Below, piece by piece: positions 8,967-18,080 of a stretch of DNA of 64,000 nucleotides. The notes under the pieces were generated by a model. The model ran no database searches. It was not told the DNA's origin and saw only the letters and a program-made list of their open reading frames with translations. Numbering within the stretch: the stretch's first letter is position 1; each line of letters begins with the position of its first letter. Made by a program: the position numbers and the translations under genes. Source of the DNA: Paludibacteraceae bacterium (lineage in GTDB: Bacteria > Bacteroidota > Bacteroidia > Bacteroidales > Paludibacteraceae); contig JAILDU010000041.1 in NCBI GenBank assembly GCA_024689005.1, positions 1-64,000 on the forward strand. Direction: 5' to 3'.

Positions 8967-8998
8967 CAAAGGTACAATATTTTTGTGAACAATGCAAG
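8967..8998 (-). promoter_or_regulatory. Promoter of the 46-residue gene
   Basis: On the minus strand, -33 CTTG (8995-8998), 20-base spacer, -7 TACCTTTG (8967-8974). One TGTGAA site (8984-8989) lies inside the spacer and another (9006-9011) just upstream, suggesting repression or activation at this promoter. Confidence 0.75.
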
Positions 8999-9564
8999 AA
9001 AAAAATGTGAATTTTATGAACAATAAATGTGAACATACTGATTTATAACTATATTCACAATTGTGATATTCACAAATGACATCGCGTCTATAAAAATAAA
9101 GGATCTATAAGCAAATATTCACAGAAAAGAGTGGAGTAGTACTCTACTTTCCTAATACCCAGCATGTACATATAGATAAATGTTCCACGCACATGCATAT
9201 TTTTATTATTTTAATGTCTATTTTCCTTAATATCAGCATATATGCGACTTATATAAACTAACACTTAAAGCATTTATTAAAAATAACATCAGGACTGTTA
9301 ACATATGTGAATAAATAGTTATACATATAAGCATATTTGCTCAAAATGAGGGTATTACAAGTATTATTTGGAGCGCAACATAGGTATTATGACGGTATTA
9401 TAGCGCATTTAAGCCGTGCTTTTGGCTATCTCATCATCTTTAACTCTCACATTTGTATAAATTCATACACATTCACAATTGTGTACACATATATTTCTAC
9501 TAAGTGTTCACATATGCAAACGCATTTGTAAAATAAAAATGTGCAAACATTTGTGTATTTCACA
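8984..9564. promoter_or_regulatory. Field of TGTGAA/TTCACA sites
   Basis: The hexamer TGTGAA or its complement occurs at 8984, 9006, 9028, 9054, 9069, 9118, 9306, 9472, 9507 and 9559. The first three are direct repeats exactly 22 bases apart; 9054-9074 and 9472-9486 form palindromic clusters (TTCACAATTGTG). The field runs from the promoter of the small minus-strand gene to the promoter of the Xre-type gene at 9633. I infer operators for that regulator. Between 9130 and 9550 there is otherwise only AT-rich DNA with no convincing gene. Confidence 0.55.
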
Positions 9565-9581
9565 TTTATTTTGTATCTTTG
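9550..9581 (+). promoter_or_regulatory. Promoter of the Xre-type regulator
   Basis: -33 TTTG (9550-9553), 20 bases, -7 TATCTTTG (9574-9581). A TTCACA site (9559-9564) lies in the spacer, consistent with autoregulation. Confidence 0.8.
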
Positions 9582-9632
9582 CAGCGTTTTTTATTAATAA
9601 CCTGTAATCGTTAATCAAAATAACGTGTTATT

Positions 9633-10040
9633 ATGAATGAAAGAGAACGCATAGAGCGCTTAATTGCTACACTAAAACTTTCTGCAAGGCAGTTTGCAGA
9701 ACAGATTCACGTGCAGCCTGGAACTATCAGTAATATGATGAGCGGGCGCAACAATCCCAGTCTGGACGTTATGAAGCGTATCATGCAGCGCTATCCAACA
9801 CTCAATCCCGAATGGCTTATTGTTGGCAAAGGAGAGATGTGGCGCACTGTACCAGGACAAGAAGCAGGACTCTTTGATGTTCTTCCGCCGGATCCCAAAG
9901 AAGAAACTACGCGGATAATTGACCGCCAACCATCTTACAAACAAGAGGAGCCGCAAGTCATTGCAGCTCCACAAAAACAGATTCGTAATATCGTCATCTA
10001 TTATACAGATGGTACGTACGAAGAATTCTCCAAGGCTTAA
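9633..10040 (+). CDS. Xre-type helix-turn-helix regulator
   Basis: A 135-residue protein. The N-terminal HTH_3 domain spans ~5-65, with the recognition region 'SARQFAEQIHVQPGTISNMMSGRNNPSLD'. A 'NPEWLIVGKGEMW' segment follows, typical of a Bacteroidetes Xre subgroup, then a low-complexity linker and a short C-terminal strand region (IRNIVIYYTDGTYEEF). It is probably a repressor or regulator of the adjacent region; the TTCACA sites at its own promoter suggest autoregulation. It converges on lon with 44 bases between stops. Confidence 0.85.
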   Translation: MNERERIERLIATLKLSARQFAEQIHVQPGTISNMMSGRNNPSLDVMKRIMQRYPTLNPEWLIVGKGEMWRTVPGQEAGLFDVLPPDPKEETTRIIDRQPSYKQEEPQVIAAPQKQIRNIVIYYTDGTYEEFSKA

Positions 10041-10071
10041 ATCGTCATTCTTTTAATCCTTCAGCCTTTTA

Positions 10072-10105
10072 TTAGAACAAGTGTTTATTGCAACGCTTGT
10101 TCTAA
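10072..10105. terminator. Convergent hairpin between the Xre gene and lon
   Basis: Perfect 10-bp inverted repeat TTAGAACAAG (10072-10081) / CTTGTTCTAA (10096-10105) with a 14-base loop. The right arm lies within the last codons of lon. It may act as a terminator for the plus-strand regulator transcript, and possibly for lon. Confidence 0.5.
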
Positions 10106-12466
10106 TACTTCGCTTATGTCGTGCACATAGTGCAAATTTAAGCCCTTGAGATAAATATCAGCTATCTCCATCACGTCTTTTCTATTATCTTCACACAGGA
10201 TGATGTCTGTTATGCCTGCACGCTTGGCTGCGAGCAGTTTTTCTTTCACTCCGCCTATAGGCAGTACTTTCCCGCGCAGAGTCATCTCGCCTGTCATGGC
10301 TATACGTGGCTTCACCAGGCGTTTGGTAAACGCACTAACCAGCGCCGTCGTCATGGTGATTCCGGCCGACGGGCCATCCTTGGGTATTGCTCCCTCCGGC
10401 ACATGGATATGTACTGCTGTCTTCTCAAATATCTCCGGTTTGATTCCTAATTGCTTGGCATGAGCCTTCACATATCCCAATGCTAAAGTGGCCGACTCCT
10501 TCATCACATCGCCTAAGTTACCTGTCAGAGTCAGACTGGGAGCCTTTGCTGACGATAGACTCGTCTCGATAAACAAAATCTCACCACCCACTTGTGTCCA
10601 TGCCAAACCCGTTACTACACCCACATATTTGTTCGTTTCCCAGGCATCACGGTTATAGCGTGGCTGGCCGAGATAACTACGCAAATCCTCCAGTGTCACC
10701 GATATATTGTACTCTTCGCCCAAAGCCAAACGCGTATCCACTTTACGGCATATAGTTGCTATTTGTCGCTCCAGACTACGCACTCCTGATTCACGAGTAT
10801 AGTCATCTATAATATGATTTAGAATCTCTTTCTTTAGCTTCAGTTGCGATGCTTTTAGACCATGTGCAGATAACTCTTTAGGAAGCAGATGGCGTTTGGC
10901 TATCTCTGCTTTTTCTTCTTGCAGATAACCGGTCATTTCTATCAATTCCATTCTGTCCAACAGCGGACGAGGTATAGTATCCAGACTGTTTGCTGTTGCT
11001 ATAAATAGAACGTGACTCAAATCATAGTCCACATCCAAGTAATTATCATGGAACGAACTATTCTGTTCTGGATCAAGTACTTCCAGCAATGCCGATGTCG
11101 GATCGCCCTTGTAGTCTGCTCCTATCTTATCCACTTCATCCAGCACAAATACCGGATTAGATGTGCCGCTTTTCTTCAGGTTGTCTATGATACGTCCGGG
11201 CAGCGCACCGATGTATGTTCTGCGGTGTCCACGTATCTCTGCTTCGTCGTGCAATCCACCTAACGAAATACGTGCATATTTGCGGCCAAGTGCCTCTGCA
11301 ACGCTCTTTCCTAAACTTGTTTTGCCCACCCCCGGAGGGCCGTATAGACATAGGATAGGGGACTTTATTGGATTGTTTTCCTTCTCTTTTTTGCTGCGAA
11401 GTGATAGTTGACGTTGTACGGCGAGGTATTCGACAATTCTTTCTTTCACTTTGTCCAACCCATAGTGGTCACGATCAAGTACCTCTTGAGCGTGTTTCAT
11501 GTCATAGTTATCCTCAGAATAAATGCCCCATGGCAACTCCAACATCAACTCCAAATAGTCGAGTTGGGTGGAGTAATCTGGTGAGTGTGTCGGCATATGC
11601 TCCAACCGTTGCACTTCCTTCTTGAATACTTCTGCCACCGACTGTGACCATTGTTTGGTAGCCGCGCGTTCTCGCAGGTTTTTCAGAGTCTGAGCCCCCG
11701 TATCGGTGTCGCCCAAATCCTTTTTGATGGTCTCTATTTCTTGTTGCAAAAAATAGTCTCGTTGCTGTTTGTCCATCTTCTCGGCCGTACGGCGGCGAAT
11801 ATCTTCCTTTATGTTTTGGATCTCATTCTCTTTCTCAAGAGCGGTCAACACATTGGACGCGCGCTCCATCAAGGAATTGATATTCAGCAACTCTTGCTTG
11901 TATTCCGTGCTGAAATGATATATGGCGCACACATAGTTGACCAACGATGGGGTACTATTGACGCTTCTTATCGTCATTTGTGCATCTACAGCCGGATTCT
12001 CTTTGTTTCCAAGTAGTTTCAGCGCTACATCACGTATCGAATCTGCCAAGGCAGCAAACTGCTTGTCACCGGTTAATGGCATTTCTTCGTCACAAACCTT
12101 AATACTGCCTGACAGGCGACTTCCCGATTCCTTCTGCACTTCTACCAATTGCACACGGTGTATACCTTCAAATATCGCAAATACCGCGTCTTCTCCCATT
12201 TCCGGCACAGGCACTATCTGTAGCACGCGTGCTATTGTTCCCATCGAGTACAAATCGCCTTCTCCTGTTGGTTCTACCACAGAATCATCTATCTGAGTCA
12301 TCACAACCAACAGCTCCTTATTCTTATGCGCTGCCTTTACCAATTTAAGACTATTTGCACGTGACACAGCAATAGGCATCATTATACCGGGAAAGAGCAC
12401 AGTGTTCTTTACCGGTAGCACATTGTACCATCCTTCTTCTATTTCCTTTATATCTTTCTTACTCAT
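10085..12466 (-). CDS. lon: Lon ATP-dependent protease
   Basis: A 793-residue LonA protease for damaged and regulatory proteins in the cytoplasm. An N-terminal substrate-binding LAN domain (~12-210) is followed by a coiled linker, the AAA+ module with Walker A GPPGVGKT (376-383) and Walker B VLDEVDKIG, and the C-terminal protease domain with catalytic Ser700 (KDGPSAG) and Lys743 (GGVKEK). Length and motifs are normal. A clear promoter lies ~190 bases upstream (12652-12683), giving a long AT/pyrimidine-biased leader. Confidence 0.98.
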   Translation of the reverse strand: MSKKDIKEIEEGWYNVLPVKNTVLFPGIMMPIAVSRANSLKLVKAAHKNKELLVVMTQIDDSVVEPTGEGDLYSMGTIARVLQIVPVPEMGEDAVFAIFEGIHRVQLVEVQKESGSRLSGSIKVCDEEMPLTGDKQFAALADSIRDVALKLLGNKENPAVDAQMTIRSVNSTPSLVNYVCAIYHFSTEYKQELLNINSLMERASNVLTALEKENEIQNIKEDIRRRTAEKMDKQQRDYFLQQEIETIKKDLGDTDTGAQTLKNLRERAATKQWSQSVAEVFKKEVQRLEHMPTHSPDYSTQLDYLELMLELPWGIYSEDNYDMKHAQEVLDRDHYGLDKVKERIVEYLAVQRQLSLRSKKEKENNPIKSPILCLYGPPGVGKTSLGKSVAEALGRKYARISLGGLHDEAEIRGHRRTYIGALPGRIIDNLKKSGTSNPVFVLDEVDKIGADYKGDPTSALLEVLDPEQNSSFHDNYLDVDYDLSHVLFIATANSLDTIPRPLLDRMELIEMTGYLQEEKAEIAKRHLLPKELSAHGLKASQLKLKKEILNHIIDDYTRESGVRSLERQIATICRKVDTRLALGEEYNISVTLEDLRSYLGQPRYNRDAWETNKYVGVVTGLAWTQVGGEILFIETSLSSAKAPSLTLTGNLGDVMKESATLALGYVKAHAKQLGIKPEIFEKTAVHIHVPEGAIPKDGPSAGITMTTALVSAFTKRLVKPRIAMTGEMTLRGKVLPIGGVKEKLLAAKRAGITDIILCEDNRKDVMEIADIYLKGLNLHYVHDISEVLEQALQ

Positions 12467-12651
12467 AATTCCTTATTTGTATGCCTTTCTTACACTTAAT
12501 CCCTTACTTCTTTTTTTAATTCTTAATTCTCACTTTTTCATAATTCTTCTTACTTCTAACCGTTAGTACCACGCAAAAATCTTAACACCTCTCAAATATA
12601 CTGTTTTACATAATCACGATTAGGAGTCGTATTTGTTTTAGAAATTGTCTG

Positions 12652-12683
12652 CAAAGATACAATAAAAAATTGATATATACAAA
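12652..12683 (-). promoter_or_regulatory. lon promoter
   Basis: On the minus strand, -33 TTTG (12680-12683), 20-base spacer starting TATATATCA, -7 TATCTTTG (12652-12659). The predicted leader of ~180 bases before the lon ATG has short pyrimidine-rich repeats and no recognisable riboswitch. Confidence 0.85.
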
Positions 12684-12804
12684 TCATGTACAATTTTTTA
12701 TTTACTTTGTAAATTATCCAACGCTACACTATTGCCGGAACGCGTGACTTCCAAGACTATAGATATGGCAGACCGCAGCAGTGGATATTGACGGCATTTG
12801 ACAT

Positions 12805-12901
12805 ACAAAAAAAGCCGTTCTATAGAAAACGGCTTTAATGTTGTATTGTCAAAATCGTTATCACTGACAATGTTACTCACTTACCCTATATGGTGAAACA
12901 A
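12805..12901 (-). ncRNA. Candidate small RNA with own promoter and terminator
   Basis: A promoter at 12907-12938 would start a ~95-base transcript. It contains a 7-bp stem (12845-12851 with 12865-12871) and ends in a 9-bp terminator hairpin (12811-12819 with 12828-12836) followed by a T run. No credible ORF lies within: the 60-codon frame at 12698-12880 uses a GTG start and runs through the terminator. The promoter points toward lon but the terminator lies before the lon promoter, so it is an independent unit. It matches no RNA family I recognise. Confidence 0.6.
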
Positions 12902-12906
12902 CGCTG

Positions 12907-12938
12907 CAAAGATATAGCAAAGATTTTGAATATGCAAA
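12907..12938 (-). promoter_or_regulatory. Promoter of the candidate small RNA
   Basis: On the minus strand, -33 TTTG (12935-12938), exactly 20 bases, -7 TATCTTTG (12907-12914). Confidence 0.78.
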
Positions 12939-13000
12939 TTTTTTAATCAAAAAATACAAAAAAACATATAGTTATGGCAAAACTATCTAAAAAGTTCCAT

Positions 13001-13420
13001 TTATTCTGCAGGATATTGCCACTTAGCCGGATAAATGGTTTCGCTTTCCGGGTTTGAAGAATCTGCTAAACGACTAATACTATATGTAAAAGAGCAATCT
13101 TTGCTAACAATAGATGATACTTCCTCGCGCGACAAGTTCTTCACTAAGTTTTGGAAATGAGCAGCGGCCTGCTTGTCACACTTCTCATAACTTTCGCCTG
13201 TACAATACCATATACGCTCTTGGCCCTCTGTCGGACAACCTTTGCTGTTCAGGTACGACTCTACATTACTGAGATCAGACAGAGAACCGGATCCCTCACT
13301 TTTGAACTGAGAGATGCCCATGCCGTAAACAGCGTTAACTGTCTCTTTTTCACACGATGCGAACGACAACGCACACATAATGACGTAGCACAAAGCCACA
13401 ATAGATTTTGTCAGTTTCAT
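13001..13420 (-). CDS. Small Cys-containing lipoprotein of unknown function
   Basis: A 139-residue protein with a signal peptide and lipobox SFASC (Cys ~23). The mature part has four further Cys residues (CPTEG, WYCTG, EKCDK, KDCSF) that could form disulfides in the periplasm. I recognise no family. It has its own promoter 49 bases upstream of the start (13469-13500) and stands alone between the small RNA and the nitroreductase-like gene. Confidence 0.8.
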   Translation of the reverse strand: MKLTKSIVALCYVIMCALSFASCEKETVNAVYGMGISQFKSEGSGSLSDLSNVESYLNSKGCPTEGQERIWYCTGESYEKCDKQAAAHFQNLVKNLSREEVSSIVSKDCSFTYSISRLADSSNPESETIYPAKWQYPAE

Positions 13421-13468
13421 AGTAGATAAATTTTATGATAGTTAAACGAATAAATTTTATTCAGGGTG

Positions 13469-13500
13469 CAAAGGTAGTACAAATATTTGATATATACAAA
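13469..13500 (-). promoter_or_regulatory. Promoter of the 13001-13420 lipoprotein
   Basis: On the minus strand, -33 TTTG (13497-13500), 20 bases starting TATATATCA, -7 TACCTTTG (13469-13476). Confidence 0.85.
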
Positions 13501-13563
13501 TCATTAGCAAATTAAAATGTGTTTCGAATAGCAAATCGGAAGACGAGGAGTCTCCACAATTTC

Positions 13564-14244
13564 TTACCACTTGAAATTTTCCTTGCCGGCAGCAAGTTCA
13601 AAGTGACATTTGACTATACCCAGATCAATATGCGTGTAACCTATCCAGGAAAACTTAGTTTTTGCTTCTACTCTATTTTCTTCATGCAGCACAAACTCAT
13701 ATTTATGCTGATTGACAGCTGTCGGTGCCAACAAAGCAGCATTGATGCCTCGTTCAAACCATTCCGGAAATGGCTTGTTGGTTTTGTTGATAGCCACATC
13801 CGTAATGGTCTTTTTTTGTGGGTGTTGAATACCTTGCGTTGCGCCGTAGCCAAATGCAATAACGCACTTTAACTCCTCTTTATCTGTGCGTTGATAGGCT
13901 GATTTATCGTTTTTGAATGTCTGCCCTACCCAACAACTGTTGAGCCCGAGTGTCTGCATCATCAATACTATCTGCTCTCCGTAATATCCGATAGATTCAT
14001 CACTCTTACGACCTTTGGGACCAACCATTGCCAGGTAATTATTCACTCCATGAAACTTGCCGTAGGTCACTATTCCTGAGGCAAAAGCTACCGGATTATT
14101 GATTACCATTTGAATATTCAGCCCGGTTTCCTGATTGATTGTGTCTATCAGTTTTTGGATTGCAGACAATTTTTCTGCCTCTACAGGTCTATTTTGATAA
14201 TCTCGCACAGAATGGCGAGCTATTATTGCTTCTTCTAATGTCAT
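13564..14244 (-). CDS. Nitroreductase-family protein
   Basis: A 226-residue protein beginning MTLEEAIIARHSVRDYQNRP, the standard FMN-binding start of nitroreductases (RHSVR). 'GYYGEQIVLMMQTLGLNSCWVG' and 'ALLAPTAVNQHKYEFVL' match the putative 'TM nitroreductase' subgroup (PF14512-like), in which two half domains form one subunit. It is probably an NAD(P)H-dependent FMN oxidoreductase of unknown substrate. It lies downstream of fabD on the same strand, 57 bases away, separated by a 14-bp inverted repeat. Confidence 0.85.
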   Translation of the reverse strand: MTLEEAIIARHSVRDYQNRPVEAEKLSAIQKLIDTINQETGLNIQMVINNPVAFASGIVTYGKFHGVNNYLAMVGPKGRKSDESIGYYGEQIVLMMQTLGLNSCWVGQTFKNDKSAYQRTDKEELKCVIAFGYGATQGIQHPQKKTITDVAINKTNKPFPEWFERGINAALLAPTAVNQHKYEFVLHEENRVEAKTKFSWIGYTHIDLGIVKCHFELAAGKENFKW

Positions 14245-14259
14245 TATATCTGCGTTTTT

Positions 14260-14298
14260 AACAAATAAATCTGAACAAATGATGCAGATTTATTTGTT
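14260..14298. terminator. Perfect 14-bp inverted repeat after fabD
   Basis: AACAAATAAATCTG (14260-14273) pairs perfectly with 14285-14298, with an 11-base loop, between the fabD stop and the nitroreductase-like gene. No clean T tract follows on the minus strand, so it could also stabilise or process the operon mRNA. Confidence 0.5.
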
Positions 14299-14301
14299 AG
14301 T

Positions 14302-15174
14302 TTAACCAACCGTTACTTCAGCGTTGATTTTACGAATTAGGCCCTTGAGAACATCGCCCGGACCGAACTCGTAGAACTCAGTAGCGCCGTCTGCTATCAT
14401 CTGTTGTACCGATTGTGTCCAGCGAACCGGGGCAGTGAGTTGCTTTAATAGGTTTTCACGAATAGTTTCCGGCTCTGTCTCTGCCTTAGCCGATACATTC
14501 TGATAGATTGGGCAGAACGGTTTGTGGAAGTCTGTCTTCAGAATAGCTTCTTTCAGTGCTTCTGCAGCCGGCTGCATCAGCGGCGAATGGAATGCACCGC
14601 CAACCGGCAGACGCAATGCGCGACGCGCACCTGCTTCCGTAAAACGGGCACATGCAGCATCTACTGCCTCCACTTCTCCTGAAATAACTACTTGTCCGGG
14701 ACAATTGAAATTAGCGGCCACTACTACTCCACTCTTTTCTGCTTTGCATGTGTCTATTATGATTTCATCCGCCAATCCTAATATAGCTGCCATTGTTCCC
14801 GGATTTTGCTCACATGCTGCTTGCATCGCCTGCGCACGCGCAGACACTAACAACAATGCATCTTCAAAGCGTAATGCTCCGCAAGCTACTAGTGCGCTGA
14901 ATTCTCCGAGACTATGCCCGGCTACCATATCTGGTTTTTCTATAGTCATCAGTCGTTGACTAACTACAGAGTGCAAGAAAACTGCCGGTTGAGTTACCTT
15001 GGTCTGTTTCAAATCATCGGATGTGCCTTCAAACATCACATCGGTCAGCGAGAAACCAAGCAGCTTATCTGCTGCTTGGCACATCTCGCGAGCCTCTGCA
15101 TGTGCATCGTACAGATCTTTGCACATCCCCGGGAACTGGCTTCCTTGTCCCGGAAAAACAAATGCCTTACTCAT
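14302..15174 (-). CDS. fabD: Malonyl-CoA:ACP transacylase
   Basis: A 290-residue enzyme that loads malonate onto acyl carrier protein for fatty acid synthesis. It starts with FVFPGQGSQFPGM and has the active-site GHSLGEF with nucleophile Ser88 and the later GGAFHSPLM with the catalytic His. It lies three bases after atpK and so probably ends the V-ATPase transcript, an arrangement with no obvious biochemical reason. Confidence 0.97.
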   Translation of the reverse strand: MSKAFVFPGQGSQFPGMCKDLYDAHAEAREMCQAADKLLGFSLTDVMFEGTSDDLKQTKVTQPAVFLHSVVSQRLMTIEKPDMVAGHSLGEFSALVACGALRFEDALLLVSARAQAMQAACEQNPGTMAAILGLADEIIIDTCKAEKSGVVVAANFNCPGQVVISGEVEAVDAACARFTEAGARRALRLPVGGAFHSPLMQPAAEALKEAILKTDFHKPFCPIYQNVSAKAETEPETIRENLLKQLTAPVRWTQSVQQMIADGATEFYEFGPGDVLKGLIRKINAEVTVG

Positions 15175-15177
15175 ATC

Positions 15178-15612
<435 letters not shown>

Positions 15613-15660
15613 TTATTATTATTTCTTTATTTTGTACTTCTTATTTTCGAAATACCGGAT

Positions 15661-17436
15661 TTATTTCTTAAATGGTTGATAAATCTTTCCGGTTCCTTCG
15701 TACCCCGCGTTTTTAAAGTACTCTACAAATGACAAACGCAATGGGTGTACAAATGCACCGAGACAAGCCATCAGCAGGTTCAGTACGTGTCCGAACGTCA
15801 CAATCAAGATAAAACCAATCCATGTGCCTACATTCGGATTCTCACCCAATACTTGCGTTCCCAATTGGTTGAAGGCAGCTCCTAACATACCACCGGCCAA
15901 ACCGAGCGCATATAGACGGATATAACTAAGCACATCGCCCAACAAACCTGTGGTCATACCATATGTATCCCATAGTCCGGCTCCAATATTGATCAGCGGA
16001 TTACGTCCAGGCGTGTTGAATGTGAAGATTCCCAGGAATGCTATTCCTCCTATACCGATTAGCACATACTTGGTCATTTCTGCGTTCAGAATGCTGGTTG
16101 CCGCCAGGATAGCAGTGATGATACCGCCCACGATGAGCAACAACCATCCCCATGTCGATGCTGTTTTGCGGAAACCGTCGCGCTTGGTGTACGATATGGC
16201 TTTGATAGTCATAGCCAAACACAAGTGAACAACACCGATAACGATAGCCAAAACCATCATTACGTCATATTCCCCGATTTTTCCGTTCACGCCGAGATTA
16301 TTGAACATCGGTACCTTTGCCCACTCCGGGAACCAAGTTGCGCGATAGATATCAAGACCGAAGAAGCCACCCATCAGGTAACCTACTATCGCCGAACCGA
16401 CACCCAAAGCCATAATGATTCCTCCCATTCCATCGAACATTTCTATCTTCATTTTGCCTTTTAGAATGAGGTAACCTATCAGCGTCAACATCAGACCATA
16501 GCCTGCATCTCCAATACACAACGCAAAGAACAACAGGAAGAACGGGCCGAGTATAGGCGTCGGGTCAAATTCATTATAGTTTGGCCATCCGTACATGCCT
16601 GTCAGCGGTTCAAACAATTTCACAAACCAATTATTATGCAATTTGATTGGTGTATTGTCTTCCTGCGCAGGATCCGTTTCTTCGTAATATACTTGCGCTT
16701 GCGCGAGCATGTTGTTCAATTCCTGTTCCTTATCTATAGGACAGAATCCTTCTACCAAACACAATGCCCCATCCGCCAAGCGATCGGTTGATAGGTTAAC
16801 ACGCGTCCAGTCTATATGTTGGCGTGCCTCGGTCAGTTGCTTGCGCACTTCGTCTATATTGGCTTTCTGCCATGCTTCAATACGTGCGTTTGCGGCCACT
16901 AACAAGCCGTTCAAATGCTCTATCTCCGTAGCTAAGTGCGTTGCATCCTTTTCGCCGATTTCAACGGGCGTTGCCGCCGTTTCGGTCAGGTCTTGGGCTT
17001 CTTCACCGGCACCTGTCACTTGCACAAAATAGGTACGACCGCCTTCTTGAGCCACTTTTATACCCCACTCTTCTTGATATGCACTATCACCGCACGAGTA
17101 GAAACATAGAGAATAGCCGGCATCTTTTAGTTGCTGTATACGCTGGGCATCAAAGGCACCCCACACTGCCACTTGCTGCATGGTCTGCTTGGTGTCTGCT
17201 ATACGTTGCGCTACCGCATCTCGCTCTTGTATCAACTGGTCTGGCGCACCTTGTGCCAATAGATGACGCAGTTCATCTTCATGCTGCAATGCTGCTTGTA
17301 GTTCCTCATTGTCTTCCAGTAATCCGGCGGCCTTCTGAGTTATATCTACTACGCCTAATTCACGCAGTTGGGTCAAGAAAGCCTCATAGTCACGATGGAA
17401 CACGAGGAACGTGTATTTCTTCATTTGTGTTATCAT
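15661..17436 (-). CDS. atpI: V-type ATPase subunit I
   Basis: A 591-residue stator subunit (subunit a/I) of the V-type ATPase. The N-terminal half is cytoplasmic and helical. The C-terminal half (~285-591) has seven or eight membrane helices forming the ion half-channels, including 'GDVLSYIRLYALGLAGGMLG', which holds the conserved Arg. ATG 17436 overlaps the atpD stop (ATGA), favouring this start over the in-frame Met at 17424. Confidence 0.96.
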   Translation of the reverse strand: MITQMKKYTFLVFHRDYEAFLTQLRELGVVDITQKAAGLLEDNEELQAALQHEDELRHLLAQGAPDQLIQERDAVAQRIADTKQTMQQVAVWGAFDAQRIQQLKDAGYSLCFYSCGDSAYQEEWGIKVAQEGGRTYFVQVTGAGEEAQDLTETAATPVEIGEKDATHLATEIEHLNGLLVAANARIEAWQKANIDEVRKQLTEARQHIDWTRVNLSTDRLADGALCLVEGFCPIDKEQELNNMLAQAQVYYEETDPAQEDNTPIKLHNNWFVKLFEPLTGMYGWPNYNEFDPTPILGPFFLLFFALCIGDAGYGLMLTLIGYLILKGKMKIEMFDGMGGIIMALGVGSAIVGYLMGGFFGLDIYRATWFPEWAKVPMFNNLGVNGKIGEYDVMMVLAIVIGVVHLCLAMTIKAISYTKRDGFRKTASTWGWLLLIVGGIITAILAATSILNAEMTKYVLIGIGGIAFLGIFTFNTPGRNPLINIGAGLWDTYGMTTGLLGDVLSYIRLYALGLAGGMLGAAFNQLGTQVLGENPNVGTWIGFILIVTFGHVLNLLMACLGAFVHPLRLSFVEYFKNAGYEGTGKIYQPFKK

Positions 17437-18077
17437 AGCTTCGCCCCCTTTCCGTCTTGGGTTTTCCCCGTTTCATCGGGGACAACCGTCACACTTTCTT
17501 TTTTACTCTTCACGATTTTCTGGCTGGACTTACTTAGGTTCTCTTCATCCTCCATAAATCGCTTTATTTTGCGTATAGCATCCTGATAACCTGGTATTTG
17601 CACTTTCTCAAATAGGTTCACTTTCTGCGTCGTTTTCTTACGAGCGTACTCCAGCAACTCCACTTTGCGACGTACAAACTCCTGGCGGATACCAACATCT
17701 GCTATTGCTTTGAGCTGCTCAAAACCATCTGCGAACCATTTGGGCGATGAGAATAGCGAGAACTCCTTCGTAGAATAGACTACTTCATCCAATACCGGCA
17801 CGCGCACACCTGCTATCTTCTTGATAGACATACGCACATCGTCCACATGAATGAGCGAAGTGTCAAACTCTCCCCATAACGCCAACATCTGGTCGTAGTC
17901 CTTTATGCGCTGCTCAACTTCCTTATCCAGGTCATCGAGCTCTTTCTTGGCACGCTTCACCTCCAGACGCAAGGCTGTCTCCTTGCTCTGTAGTGTGGGC
18001 AACGTACGCTGACGCATCTTCAGGTCTTTTTCCAGCCCTTGTAGCGATGTTTTATTGAATTGATATGTAATTGCCAT
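17433..18077 (-). CDS. atpD: V-type ATPase subunit D
   Basis: A 214-residue protein with long N- and C-terminal coiled coils, the central rotor shaft. It starts MAITYQFNKTSLQGLEKDLK. The C-terminal tail (~195-214, 'VVPDETGKTQDGKGAKL') is extended and polar, and its DNA contains a CCCCG/CGGGG hairpin (17466-17481). It overlaps atpI by four bases and follows atpB by three. Confidence 0.93.
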   Translation of the reverse strand: MAITYQFNKTSLQGLEKDLKMRQRTLPTLQSKETALRLEVKRAKKELDDLDKEVEQRIKDYDQMLALWGEFDTSLIHVDDVRMSIKKIAGVRVPVLDEVVYSTKEFSLFSSPKWFADGFEQLKAIADVGIRQEFVRRKVELLEYARKKTTQKVNLFEKVQIPGYQDAIRKIKRFMEDEENLSKSSQKIVKSKKESVTVVPDETGKTQDGKGAKL

Positions 18078-18080
18078 AGT

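Noticed and set aside
9337-9531. 64-codon ORF in the AT-rich region
   Set aside because: Sits in the TTCACA field, has low-complexity composition and lacks a promoter.
12698-12880. 60-codon minus-strand ORF
   Set aside because: GTG start, runs through a strong terminator and the lon promoter.
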